Position numbers and translations under genes: made by a program
Origin: JADKCL01 sp046050405
Lineage (GTDB): Bacteria; Bacteroidota; Bacteroidia; J057; JADKCL01
NCBI GenBank assembly: GCA_046050405.1
Contig: JBJOPY010000070.1
Coordinates: 1-7,741, forward strand
Reading direction: 5' to 3'
Length of the DNA: 7,741 bases
Notes under the pieces: generated by a model
The model's database searches: none
Seen by the model: the letters and a program-made list of their open reading frames with translations, nothing else
What the model was told of the DNA's origin: nothing
Shown here: positions 1 to 6,785 of the stretch, piece after piece
How positions within the stretch are numbered: the stretch's first letter is position 1
Layout: each line of letters starts with the position of its first letter

Positions 1-1
1 A

Positions 2-1015
2 GCCGATTACCATTCCATCGGAAACATTGAAGGCCCATCTCCATTTTCCAGAACCGGCCCATCCATCTGGAACGTGGTGAAACCTGATGTAGTCGAAATT
101 GGTGGTGATCTGTCGCGGTCACGGGACGCAAATCCTTTGACGATTGGCAAACGGAAAGAAACCTCGTTGGAGTTGCCAAGAAGAACGGATGGCGGCATCC
201 CCGTTGACATTTCAGAAGTCGGTACGTCCTTTTCCGCACCTGTAGTGGCTCATCTCGCCGCAATTTTGCAGACGTTATTGCCTGACGAATCCAGTTTGCT
301 TTACAGGGGATTGATTGCACAATCTGCACAGTGGCCACAATGGAGGCTTTCTCCCGATGAGTATTTCAACAATTTCTCCCATTTTGGATTTGGGCTCCCC
401 AATCTTGAAAGGGCAACCAGGAACTCTGAAAATCGCATCACATTCTACTCGCGTGGTCGGAAAGCGATTCGATCAAAGGAAATACACTTCTTCGAAATCC
501 CAATACCAGAAGAGATTCGCAGTATTGGCTCCGAATATGATATTTTGATCGAAGTCACACTGTCATATTGCGCCAAACCAAGGAGAACAAGAAGAAATGC
601 AAGAAAATATCTTTCTACCTGGGTCGAATGGGTTTCCAGCAAGCTGGATGAATCAATGGAGACATTTGTGAACAGGGAATCTATTGTCGAAGAAAAGACG
701 GAGGTTCGCAGGGCAGAGGAAATTCCTTGGATGCTGCGAGAAAGAGACGATTGGGGGCAAGTTGGCGGCATCAAGAGAAATATCGGAACCCTTCAAAAGG
801 ATTGGGCAACGGTCAAGTCTCACCAACTGGAAGAGTCATTTTCCATTGCCGTAAGAGGTCGCCAAGGCTGGGACACAACTGATACCTATCCTGCATACTA
901 CTCTTTGATCGTGAGCATGGAGGCCACCAATGCCGAAATCCAACTGTACAACCGCATCCGAACCGAAGTTGAGGTTCGTTCGCAGATTGAGATTCCCATT
1001 CGTGTTTTGCAGTAG
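2..1015 (+). CDS. ietS: IetS-like subtilisin-family (S8) serine peptidase, C-terminal part, truncated by the window edge
   Basis: The reading frame is open from base 2 with no stop before the TAG at 1013-1015, so the first in-frame GTG (74) is internal and the gene starts off the left edge. The visible 337 residues open with S-P-F-S-R-T-G-P and V-V-K-P-D-V-V-E, the strand before the catalytic region of subtilases, followed by G-T-S-F-S-A-P with the nucleophile Ser at fragment residue 76 (bases 227-229). The catalytic Asp and His must lie upstream. After the peptidase domain come about 240 residues of a second domain, including L-L-Y-R-G-L-I-A-Q-S-A-Q-W-P, T-L-S-Y-C-A-K-P-R-R-T-R-R-N and L-Q-K-D-W-A-T-V-K-S. 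As I remember the family, these are typical of IetS, which acts with the AAA ATPase IetA as the IetAS anti-phage system; a link of ietA/ietS to plasmid incompatibility was reported earlier. S8 membership is nearly certain; the IetS assignment is a confident inference. The ATPase gene should lie just upstream but is not visible. Confidence 0.78.
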   Translation, partial: ADYHSIGNIEGPSPFSRTGPSIWNVVKPDVVEIGGDLSRSRDANPLTIGKRKETSLELPRRTDGGIPVDISEVGTSFSAPVVAHLAAILQTLLPDESSLLYRGLIAQSAQWPQWRLSPDEYFNNFSHFGFGLPNLERATRNSENRITFYSRGRKAIRSKEIHFFEIPIPEEIRSIGSEYDILIEVTLSYCAKPRRTRRNARKYLSTWVEWVSSKLDESMETFVNRESIVEEKTEVRRAEEIPWMLRERDDWGQVGGIKRNIGTLQKDWATVKSHQLEESFSIAVRGRQGWDTTDTYPAYYSLIVSMEATNAEIQLYNRIRTEVEVRSQIEIPIRVLQ

Positions 1016-1060
1016 AATAGAACACGGAATGTGATTCTTCTTCGATCTAACTATCAAGGT

Positions 1061-1090
1061 TTGACATTTAACTTTTCCACAAAGTACAAT
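1061..1090 (+). promoter_or_regulatory. Near-consensus sigma70-type promoter
   Basis: TTGACA (1061-1066) is followed after 18 bases by TACAAT (1085-1090), matching the -35 hexamer fully and the -10 hexamer at five of six positions. Transcription would start near 1097 and run toward ppk2, about 310 bases away, with no convincing ORF in between. If the host is a member of Bacteroidota, whose main sigma factor prefers a TTTG / TAnnTTTG pattern, this match may be less meaningful; a TTTG is present at 1060-1063, but no TAnnTTTG box stands at the right distance. Confidence 0.4.
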
Positions 1091-1138
1091 CTCTGGTTCC
1101 CTTGATGAATTGACCATTGGGTAAATTTCTCAGGGCAG

Positions 1139-1173
1139 ATTTGTTGCTAGTTTGTGATTTTTTCGCAACAAAT
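1139..1173. repeat. Perfect 9-bp inverted repeat, 17-base loop
   Basis: ATTTGTTGC (1139-1147) is exactly complementary to GCAACAAAT (1165-1173). There is no run of T after the right arm, so it is not a textbook terminator. It could be a weak terminator for the peptidase gene, an operator, or the remains of a mobile-element end. Confidence 0.5.
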
Positions 1174-1213
1174 TCTAGTTTAATAGAATGATTATCAATA
1201 ATATATTGAACTA
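1172..1213. repeat. Overlapping AT-rich inverted repeats
   Basis: ATTCTA (1172-1177) and TAGAAT (1184-1189) form a perfect 6-bp arm pair with a 6-base loop. TAGTTTAAT (1176-1184) pairs with ATTGAACTA (1205-1213) at eight of nine positions, the ninth being a possible G-U pair in RNA. The two structures share bases and so are mutually exclusive. CTAGTTT also occurs twice as a direct repeat (1147-1153 and 1175-1181). AT-rich DNA yields such pairs by chance fairly often, so function is uncertain. Confidence 0.4.
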
Positions 1214-1410
1214 ATGTTAGGCCACTAGCCATCAATGGAACCACAAGGTGGCCTCTCCAGGGGTGGACGTAAAAAGGACTGTGTCAATGCTCTCCCATCA
1301 GAGGCAATTTCCGAGGGGGAAGGTCCTTTTTCCAGGGCAATGGTGGGAAATCGCTCCTTTCTTCGTTGATTTGGGACAACGCACCGATCGTTCAAAGAAA
1401 AGACAGCATC

Positions 1411-2295
1411 ATGGAACACAAAATCAGGACCTCGGATTTCCGCTATGTGCCCGGCAAGTCCCCCAAACTCTCTGCCATTCCGCAGGAGATCCCCGATGTT
1501 TACAAGAACGAGGGACAGTTCAATGAATGGATGGCCGAATACATGGGGAAGATGCAGTCGCTCCAGGACATGCTGATCGCCTATGACCGCTACTCCCTGT
1601 TGCTGATTTTCCAGGGGATGGACACCTCGGGAAAGGATGGAGCGATCAAGCATGTCATGTCCGGCATCAATGTCACAGGCATCCAGGTCTTCACGTTCAA
1701 GCGGCCGAGCGACATGGAGCTCGACCATGACTGGATGTGGCGCACCACCTGCTGCTTGCCGGAGCGTGGGCGCATCGGGATTTTCAATCGGTCCTACTAT
1801 GAGGAGGTGCTGGTCGTCCGCGTTCATCCCAAAATCCTGCGGGAGACTCAGCGCATCCCGTATGATCTGATCAAGGATGAAGGTAAAGTCTGGGAGGATC
1901 GGTACATGGACATCAACCATTTCGAGAATTTCCAATACAGGAACGGTTGCAGGGTGGTGAAGTTTTTCCTGAACATCTCCAAGGAGGAGCAGAAAAAACG
2001 CCTTCTGGCCCGAATCGAACAGCCCGAGAAGAACTGGAAAATGAGCCTTCAGGATGTCGAGGAACGCACGCATTGGGAAGCCTATATGGAGGCATACCAG
2101 GAGATGCTGACCAAGACCAGCACCGAGGAAAGCCCCTGGTACGTCATTCCGGGGAATGACAAGAAAAATGCCCGCCTGATCATCTCGCGGATCATTCTGG
2201 AGGAAATGCAGGGCCTGGACATGCATTTTCCCGAAATGACGGACGGGTTCCGGCACCGTCTCCAGGAAGTCAAGGACTTCCTGAAGGACAACTAG
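1411..2295 (+). CDS. ppk2: Polyphosphate kinase 2 family protein (polyphosphate-dependent nucleotide phosphotransferase)
   Basis: This cytoplasmic enzyme family moves the terminal phosphate of inorganic polyphosphate onto nucleoside mono- or diphosphates. The 294-residue protein is a full-length single-domain PPK2. It shows the Walker A loop G-M-D-T-S-G-K-D-G (residues 69-77), the H-V-M-S-G-I-N segment after it, the second phosphate-binding motif G-I-F-N-R-S-Y-Y-E-E-V-L-V-V-R-V (123-138), and a basic lid region F-L-N-I-S-K-E-E-Q-K-K-R-L through E-K-N-W-K (186-210). The C-terminal S-P-W-Y-V-I-P motif is present. The lid and C-terminus resemble class III enzymes, which accept both AMP and ADP, but the class is an inference. 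The frame is open upstream to a TTG at 1366; ATG 1411 is preferred because a purine-rich AAAGAAAAGA stretch precedes it and similarity to the family begins soon after. It stands alone, 177 bases before nfeD. Confidence 0.93.
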   Translation: MEHKIRTSDFRYVPGKSPKLSAIPQEIPDVYKNEGQFNEWMAEYMGKMQSLQDMLIAYDRYSLLLIFQGMDTSGKDGAIKHVMSGINVTGIQVFTFKRPSDMELDHDWMWRTTCCLPERGRIGIFNRSYYEEVLVVRVHPKILRETQRIPYDLIKDEGKVWEDRYMDINHFENFQYRNGCRVVKFFLNISKEEQKKRLLARIEQPEKNWKMSLQDVEERTHWEAYMEAYQEMLTKTSTEESPWYVIPGNDKKNARLIISRIILEEMQGLDMHFPEMTDGFRHRLQEVKDFLKDN

Positions 2296-2386
2296 CCAGG
2301 TACATTCATTCCCGGGAGATCCGTTCACGCCCGCAATGGGCCTTGAAGATCAGCCACTGGCCAATCCTGCCGAACGATGGGGTTCC

Positions 2387-2411
2387 TGCATTTGCTCATG
2401 CTCGAAATGCA
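2387..2411. repeat. 7-bp inverted repeat upstream of nfeD
   Basis: TGCATTT (2387-2393) is exactly complementary to AAATGCA (2405-2411) across 11 bases. It lies about 60 bases before the nfeD start, in the ppk2-nfeD gap (2296-2472), a position suited to an operator or an mRNA leader hairpin. No strong promoter hexamers could be assigned nearby, and the symmetry may be chance. Confidence 0.3.
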
Positions 2412-2472
2412 CTTGGCGGAATGAAACTATTTGCTTAAATTTAGAGTATGGGAGAATGGAGTCAGTTTTGAA

Positions 2473-3831
2473 ATGGGAATGAACCGTTACAGGAATCTTG
2501 TTGGGTGGTTGCTGCTGTGGATGATGGTAGGTGCCGGAGCCGTGCACGCCCAGCAAAAGGTGTTTGTCCTTCCCCTGAGGGATCAGATCAACGCGAACGC
2601 AGTCCGCCAATTCACCCGTGGATGGGACGCCGCCGAGAAGGAAGGGGCAGGTCTGGTGATCCTTCACATGGACACCTATGGCGGACGCGTGGACTGCGCG
2701 GACACCATCCGTTCCCGCATCCTCGACAGCAAGATCCCCACGGCAGTCTTCATCGACCGCAATGCCGGATCGGCGGGAGCACTGATTTCGATTGCCTGCG
2801 ATTCCATCTACATGGCTCCCGGCGGGAGCATCGGCGCGGCCACGGTCGTGGACGGCCACACGGGCGAGGCAGCCCCTGACAAGTATCAGAGCTACTGGAG
2901 AGCTGTCATGCGGGCCACGGCGGAGGTCAATGGACGAAACCCCAAGATTGCGGAAAAGATGGTGGATCAGAGCCTGGAGATTCCGGGCCTGAGCCCGAAG
3001 GGCCAGGTGATCACCTTCACGAACGGGGATGCGATCTCCAATGGTTACTGCGAGGGGACTAAATCCAGCATCGCTGATGTCGCCAAGGGGTTTGGAATGC
3101 AGGATGCGCAGCTGATTTACTATGAGGGAACGGCAATCGACCATGTAATCGATTTTCTGAACCACTCCGCCGTCTCCGCGATCCTGCTGGTTCTGCTCTT
3201 CGGGGGGATTTTCCTGGAGCTCAAGACCACCGGCATGGGCAAAGGCGGGATCATTGCCACCTTGGCGGCGTTTCTCTTTTTCGTCTCCCATTATGTCAGC
3301 GGACTCGCCGAGAGCTGGGAGGTGGCAGTATTCATTCTGGGCGTGATCCTGATCGCACTGGAGATTGCCGTGATCCCCGGCTTCGGATTGGCGGGCGTAC
3401 TGGGCGTCGTGTTTGCGATCCTGGGTGTCACCGCGGCCACGCTGGAGAACCATGGGATCAGCCTGGAGCATGTGACATTGCCTGAAATCCTCCGGGCCCT
3501 GGCCACGGTCCTGGTGCTGCTGTGCACCGCGATCCTGGTCGTGATCTGGGCGGCCAAATACATCGTGAGCTCCAAGGCCGCCCACCCCTTGGTCGATCTG
3601 AGCACGCAGGACAAGGCGGAAGGCTACACGGCGCTGAAGGCTGAATGGCTGGATTTGGTGGGGCTAGAGGCTGATGCGATGACTGACCTCAGGCCTGTGG
3701 GCCACATTGCCATCAACGGACGGCAGTACGACGCCGAGGCCAACGAAGGGTACATCCTGAAGGGAGAGAAGGTGATCGTGGAGAGGGTGAGGAGCGTGAG
3801 TCTGATCGTCAAGAGAAGCAGCGGGACATGA
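2473..3831 (+). CDS. nfeD: NfeD-family membrane serine protease (STOPP; ClpP-like domain plus NfeD OB-fold domain)
   Basis: The 452-residue protein has a signal peptide (residues 1-26, basic start, hydrophobic core, V-H-A before Q-Q), then a ClpP-like protease domain. Its probable catalytic dyad is Ser100 in N-A-G-S-A-G-A and Lys137 in P-D-K-Y-Q-S-Y, matching the Ser/Lys arrangement described for the archaeal PH1510 protease. Hydrophobic segments follow at about 232-250, 258-276, 283-301, 304-322 and 342-361, and a C-terminal OB-fold-like NfeD domain at about 385-450. This is the long form of the family, associated with stomatin-type membrane proteins and envelope quality control; no stomatin gene is in view. 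The frame opens at a TTG (2431), but ATG 2473 gives a proper signal peptide and has GGAG at 2458-2461, 11 bases ahead; ATG 2479 is a weaker alternative. The TGA overlaps the kdsB start, so the two genes are probably one operon. Confidence 0.92.
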   Translation: MGMNRYRNLVGWLLLWMMVGAGAVHAQQKVFVLPLRDQINANAVRQFTRGWDAAEKEGAGLVILHMDTYGGRVDCADTIRSRILDSKIPTAVFIDRNAGSAGALISIACDSIYMAPGGSIGAATVVDGHTGEAAPDKYQSYWRAVMRATAEVNGRNPKIAEKMVDQSLEIPGLSPKGQVITFTNGDAISNGYCEGTKSSIADVAKGFGMQDAQLIYYEGTAIDHVIDFLNHSAVSAILLVLLFGGIFLELKTTGMGKGGIIATLAAFLFFVSHYVSGLAESWEVAVFILGVILIALEIAVIPGFGLAGVLGVVFAILGVTAATLENHGISLEHVTLPEILRALATVLVLLCTAILVVIWAAKYIVSSKAAHPLVDLSTQDKAEGYTALKAEWLDLVGLEADAMTDLRPVGHIAINGRQYDAEANEGYILKGEKVIVERVRSVSLIVKRSSGT

Positions 3832-4574
3832 AGGTTCTCGGCGTCATCCCAGCCCGCTTTGCTTCCAGCCGCTTCCCTGGAAAGCCCTTGGTGGATCTTG
3901 CGGGGAAGACCATGGTCCAGCGCGTGTATGAGCAGGCAAGCAAGGCAAGCGGGTTGGATGACGTATGTGTCGCCACAGACGACGAACGCATCTTCGCGCA
4001 CGTCCAGGGATTCGGGGGCAAGGTTTTGATGACCTCGGGCCAGCACCCCAGCGGGACAGACCGTGTGATCGAGGTGGCGGAGAAACTGCCGCGCTACGAC
4101 GCCTACATCAATATCCAAGGTGACGAACCCTATATCAATCCCATCCAAATCGACCAAGTCTGCGAGCTCCTGGCAAGCCGGAAGGGAGCCTTCGTGGCGA
4201 CACTGGTGAAACGCATGGGGGATGTCGGCGAACTTCACAATGCGAACACCGTCAAGGTGGTCTTCGCCAGGAACGGCCAAGCCATCTACTTCAGCCGCAG
4301 TCCGATCCCCTACCTGCGCGATGCCAGAATGCTGGACGACTGGATGCAGGAGTGCGGCTATTTCAAGCACATCGGCATCTATGGCTATTCGAGATATGCG
4401 CTCTCGGCCATCAAGGCCATGCATCGCGGCGTGCTGGAGAAGGCTGAGTCACTCGAGCAGCTCCGGTGGCTGGAGCATGGACTGCCCGTCTATGTGACCG
4501 AAACGAACTTTGAATCCCAGTCGGTGGATACGCCGGAGGATCTGATCAAGGTGCAGAAGGGGATGGAAGGCTGA
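3828..4574 (+). CDS. kdsB: 3-deoxy-manno-octulosonate cytidylyltransferase (CMP-Kdo synthetase)
   Basis: KdsB activates Kdo with CTP to give CMP-Kdo, the donor for the inner core of lipopolysaccharide, in the cytoplasm. The 248-residue protein is the usual family length and complete. Visible motifs are the nucleotide-binding start I-P-A-R-F-A-S-S-R-F-P-G-K-P-L (7-21), A-T-D-D (49-52), M-T-S-G-Q-H-P-S-G-T-D-R (68-79), the metal-binding N-I-Q-G-D-E-P (95-101), Y-F-S-R-S-P-I-P-Y, F-K-H-I-G-I-Y-G-Y, E-S-L-E-Q-L-R-W-L-E, and the C-terminal D-T-P-E-D-L. The ATG at 3828 shares an ATGA with the nfeD stop, giving a 4-base overlap typical of translational coupling; no strong independent ribosome binding site is seen. 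The gene indicates an outer membrane with Kdo-containing lipopolysaccharide. Confidence 0.97.
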   Translation: MKVLGVIPARFASSRFPGKPLVDLAGKTMVQRVYEQASKASGLDDVCVATDDERIFAHVQGFGGKVLMTSGQHPSGTDRVIEVAEKLPRYDAYINIQGDEPYINPIQIDQVCELLASRKGAFVATLVKRMGDVGELHNANTVKVVFARNGQAIYFSRSPIPYLRDARMLDDWMQECGYFKHIGIYGYSRYALSAIKAMHRGVLEKAESLEQLRWLEHGLPVYVTETNFESQSVDTPEDLIKVQKGMEG

Positions 4575-4639
4575 GGTTCCAGGATCGCCCCGCTCGACTG
4601 GGTGGGGTCAGCATCTTCCATGGAGCCGGGCGCGGGAAG

Positions 4640-4664
4640 CATGCAGCGGAACTTCTCCTGCATG
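4640..4664. repeat. 7-bp hairpin in the kdsB-DUF853 gap
   Basis: CATGCAG (4640-4646) pairs exactly with CTGCATG (4658-4664) over an 11-base loop. A weaker pair, CCCC at 4588-4591 with GGGG at 4604-4607, lies just after the kdsB stop. Neither is followed by a T-run, so neither is a standard intrinsic terminator. The rest of the 248-base gap (4575-4822) shows no gene. Confidence 0.3.
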
Positions 4665-4812
4665 GCAACACTTCACCCGGCACCTTTTCCCATCCGCTGT
4701 GTCCCATTCGCCTCCGTGGGCATGCACATCCGCAGGCCATCACCTCCCTCGTCCGTGAAGGGAGCCGGTCGCATTCCCCAAAGTCCTATTTTTACCGCCA
4801 AGATTTCTAAAC

Positions 4813-4817
4813 AAGGA
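4813..4817 (+). promoter_or_regulatory. Ribosome binding site of the DUF853 gene
   Basis: AAGGA sits five bases before ATG 4823 in an A-rich leader. It supports that ATG as the start, which also agrees with the family's N-terminus. Confidence 0.6.
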
Positions 4818-4822
4818 ATACA

Positions 4823-6442
4823 ATGCCCACAAAAGAGGAGTTTATCAAGAAAATCCAAGCAGGATACACCTTCAAGGGTGAAAGCATGATCGTAGGAGCC
4901 TCCATGCTCGGGGAGGAAGTCCTCCCCGACGCGATGGTGAGCATCCCTTTGAAGACACTCAACCGCCACGGCCTGGTGGCGGGCGCGACTGGCACCGGCA
5001 AGACGAAAACCCTGCAAATGCTGACGGAAAATCTTTCCATGCTGAGCATACCGGTGCTGCTGATGGATATCAAGGGGGATATCAGTGGCTTGGCGGCCGA
5101 GGGGTCGGAAAACCCCAAGATCCATGACCGCCATGAGCAGCTGGGACTTCCATGGACGGCGAAGGGCTATCCTGTCGAGCTGCTGACGATTTCGAAGCAA
5201 GACGGAGTGAGAATGCGTGCGACGGTATCGGAATTCGGCCCCACCCTGATGGGGAAGATCCTCGAACTGAACGATATTCAGGGCAGTGTGCTGTCCCTCA
5301 TCTTCAAATGGTGCGATGACAATGGCCTGCCACTGCTGGATCTGAAGGACCTGAAGAAGGTGCTGCAGTACGTCACCGGCGAGGGCAAGGAAGAGATCGA
5401 GAAGGAGTATGGCAGGGTCAGCACGAGCACGACAGGGATCATCTTGCGTAAGATCGTGGAGCTGGAGCAGCAAGGGGCCGAGTTGTTTTTCGGCGAAAAA
5501 TCCTTCGAAGTGGAGGATCTCACCCGCATCAGCGAGGACGGCTACGGCATCATCCACATCCTGAGACTGAATGCCCTCCAGGACCGGCCGAAGATGTTCT
5601 CCACGTTTATGCTGTGCCTCCTGGCCGAAATCTACCAGACCTTTCCCGAGGAGGGGGATATGGATGCCCCTAAGCTGGTCATTTTCATCGACGAGGCGCA
5701 CCTGATCTTCGAGGAGGCCTCGGGGGCGCTGATGGACCAGATAGAAACGATGGTGAAATTGATACGTAGCAAGGGTGTCGGTCTCTTTTTCTGCACCCAG
5801 AATCCGGATGACGTGCCCACCGCAGTTTTGTCTCAATTGGGGCTGAAGGTCCAGCATGCCTTGCGGGCATTCACGGCCAAGGATCGGAAGAGCATCAAGC
5901 TCGCTGCGGAGAATTTTCCCGAGTCCGAGTACTACCAGGTGGATGCGTTGCTGACGGAGATGGGGGTCGGCGAGGCATTGGTCACCGCACTGGACGAGAA
6001 GGGGATCCCCACCCCGCTGGCCCGCACGATGCTGCGTGCACCCCAGTCACGCATGGACGTCCTGACGGATCTGGAGATCAGGGATCTCATCAGGGGCTCC
6101 AAGATGGCAGCAAAATACAACCAGGAGGTGGATCGGGAGAGTGCCTACGAGATGCTGAACGACAAGCTCGCTGCTGCCGAAGAAGCTGCGGAAGCGGCAG
6201 AGCTCCAGCGCAAGGAGGAGGAAATCAAGGCCAAGGAGGCGGAGCTGTGGCGGAAGGCGGAGGAGCGGGAACAACGTCAGCGTCCCCAGAAGAGCACATT
6301 CGAGCGCGTCGCCACGAGTGCCGTCGGCACCACGATCGTGCGGGAGGTGACACGGGGAATCTTGGGGGTACTGGGCCTGGGGGGACGGTCCCGGTCGAGT
6401 TCCGGTTCCAACCGCAGGCGCAGCAGGCCCGGCTGGTGGTGA
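4823..6442 (+). CDS. HerA-like ATPase of the DUF853 (YjgR) family
   Basis: The 539-residue protein is a RecA-like motor ATPase related to HerA/FtsK; the cellular role of this family is not established, although it is often annotated as a helicase. The N-terminal region (about 15-50) matches the family's opening, followed by Walker A G-A-T-G-T-G-K-T (54-61), the strand V-L-L-M-D-I-K-G-D, Walker B V-I-F-I-D-E-A-H (286-293, acidic pair D290/E291), and a sensor-like segment L-F-F-C-T-Q-N-P-D-D-V-P. Residues about 446-490 are rich in Ala, Glu, Lys and Arg and look like a coiled coil. The tail (493-539) has F-E-R-V-A-T-S, a Gly-rich hydrophobic patch and an Arg/Ser-rich end, a layout I recall from YjgR, though that protein is shorter (about 500 residues). 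No nuclease gene is adjacent, which argues against a HerA-NurA or HerA-SIR2 defence pair here. Confidence 0.92.
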   Translation: MPTKEEFIKKIQAGYTFKGESMIVGASMLGEEVLPDAMVSIPLKTLNRHGLVAGATGTGKTKTLQMLTENLSMLSIPVLLMDIKGDISGLAAEGSENPKIHDRHEQLGLPWTAKGYPVELLTISKQDGVRMRATVSEFGPTLMGKILELNDIQGSVLSLIFKWCDDNGLPLLDLKDLKKVLQYVTGEGKEEIEKEYGRVSTSTTGIILRKIVELEQQGAELFFGEKSFEVEDLTRISEDGYGIIHILRLNALQDRPKMFSTFMLCLLAEIYQTFPEEGDMDAPKLVIFIDEAHLIFEEASGALMDQIETMVKLIRSKGVGLFFCTQNPDDVPTAVLSQLGLKVQHALRAFTAKDRKSIKLAAENFPESEYYQVDALLTEMGVGEALVTALDEKGIPTPLARTMLRAPQSRMDVLTDLEIRDLIRGSKMAAKYNQEVDRESAYEMLNDKLAAAEEAAEAAELQRKEEEIKAKEAELWRKAEEREQRQRPQKSTFERVATSAVGTTIVREVTRGILGVLGLGGRSRSSSGSNRRRSRPGWW

Positions 6443-6785
6443 GCACTGCGACCACACGGTCGGCGCACCCTTTCGGAAGGCTTTAGCCATCGGCTTCGTG
6501 TTCGAGCAATCTGCACCTGCGAAGGTGGATGGTCGGCAACCCCGGTGGTAGTGGATGGGTGAGGGGCTTGGGTTGGAAACCCGGCCACCAGCCCAGCCTT
6601 GCGACATGCCTCCAGATCCCGCGGGATCGCTCCATCGTCCATTCCGACCCATCCCAGGGGGTGAATACATCATGTTCATCTTCGGCTAACATGAGTGCAA
6701 ATCCTACCAGAATCATGGATAAAGGTTCGTTCCACTTTGGTTCAATTACCGTAATTTTACATTTTAAGAAAACAAATTTTCTATC
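6443..6785. other. Intergenic stretch marking a GC-rich to AT-rich change
   Basis: No supported gene lies in these 343 bases. The left two thirds are GC-rich with local symmetry: a short CCTT/AAGG hairpin with a TCGG loop (6469-6480) just after the DUF853 stop, which may be part of a weak terminator, and a two-level stem with GGGCT (6564-6568)/AGCCC (6590-6594) outside and GGGTT (6570-6574)/AACCC (6578-6582) inside. From about 6665 the sequence becomes AT-rich. A frame open from 6529 to 6789 has no ribosome binding site and an unprotein-like composition, so I do not call it. Confidence 0.55.
6615..6628. repeat. Perfect 14-bp palindrome
   Basis: GATCCCGCGGGATC is fully self-complementary with no spacer. 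A 14-base palindrome is unlikely at any given site, but it falls in GC-rich non-coding DNA and no cognate protein is known. It could be an operator or a repetitive-element core. Confidence 0.5.

Larger units (their letters stand above)
1016..1410. other. Gene-poor spacer between the S8 peptidase and ppk2
   Basis: No convincing protein gene lies in these 395 bases. The left part (to about 1220) is AT-rich and holds a promoter-like element and a cluster of inverted repeats, listed separately. From about 1225 the composition returns to that of the core genes. A 44-codon ORF (ATG at 1235, TGA at 1367-1369) is open here, but it has no clear ribosome binding site, resembles nothing I know, and is not in the ppk2 frame. 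A further separated inverted repeat, AAAAAGGAC at 1271-1279 and GTCCTTTTT at 1323-1331, could pair in the leader of a ppk2 transcript; its 43-base loop makes this uncertain. Confidence 0.6.

Noticed and set aside
1235..1369. 44-codon plus-strand ORF before ppk2
   Set aside because: No clear ribosome binding site, no recognisable sequence, different frame from ppk2; left as a note in the spacer entry rather than called as a gene.
1225..2328. Long minus-strand ORF (367 codons) across ppk2
   Set aside because: It is the antisense shadow of a clear PPK2 gene, is rich in His, Pro and Arg as such shadows are, and has no recognisable motif.
2350..3585. Long minus-strand ORF (411 codons) across nfeD
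   Set aside because: It is antisense to a well-supported NfeD protein with a visible catalytic dyad; composition is shadow-like.
3624..4424. Minus-strand ORF (266 codons) across kdsB
   Set aside because: It is antisense to a complete KdsB with all its motifs.
4673..5857. Long minus-strand ORF (394 codons) across the DUF853 gene
   Set aside because: It overlaps the Walker A and B motifs of the real gene on the other strand and shows no family signature.
4823..6442. HerA-type ATPase as part of a HerA-nuclease or HerA-SIR2 defence system
   Set aside because: The sequence fits the DUF853/YjgR family, which is widespread as a single gene, and no nuclease, SIR2 or DUF4297 gene is adjacent.
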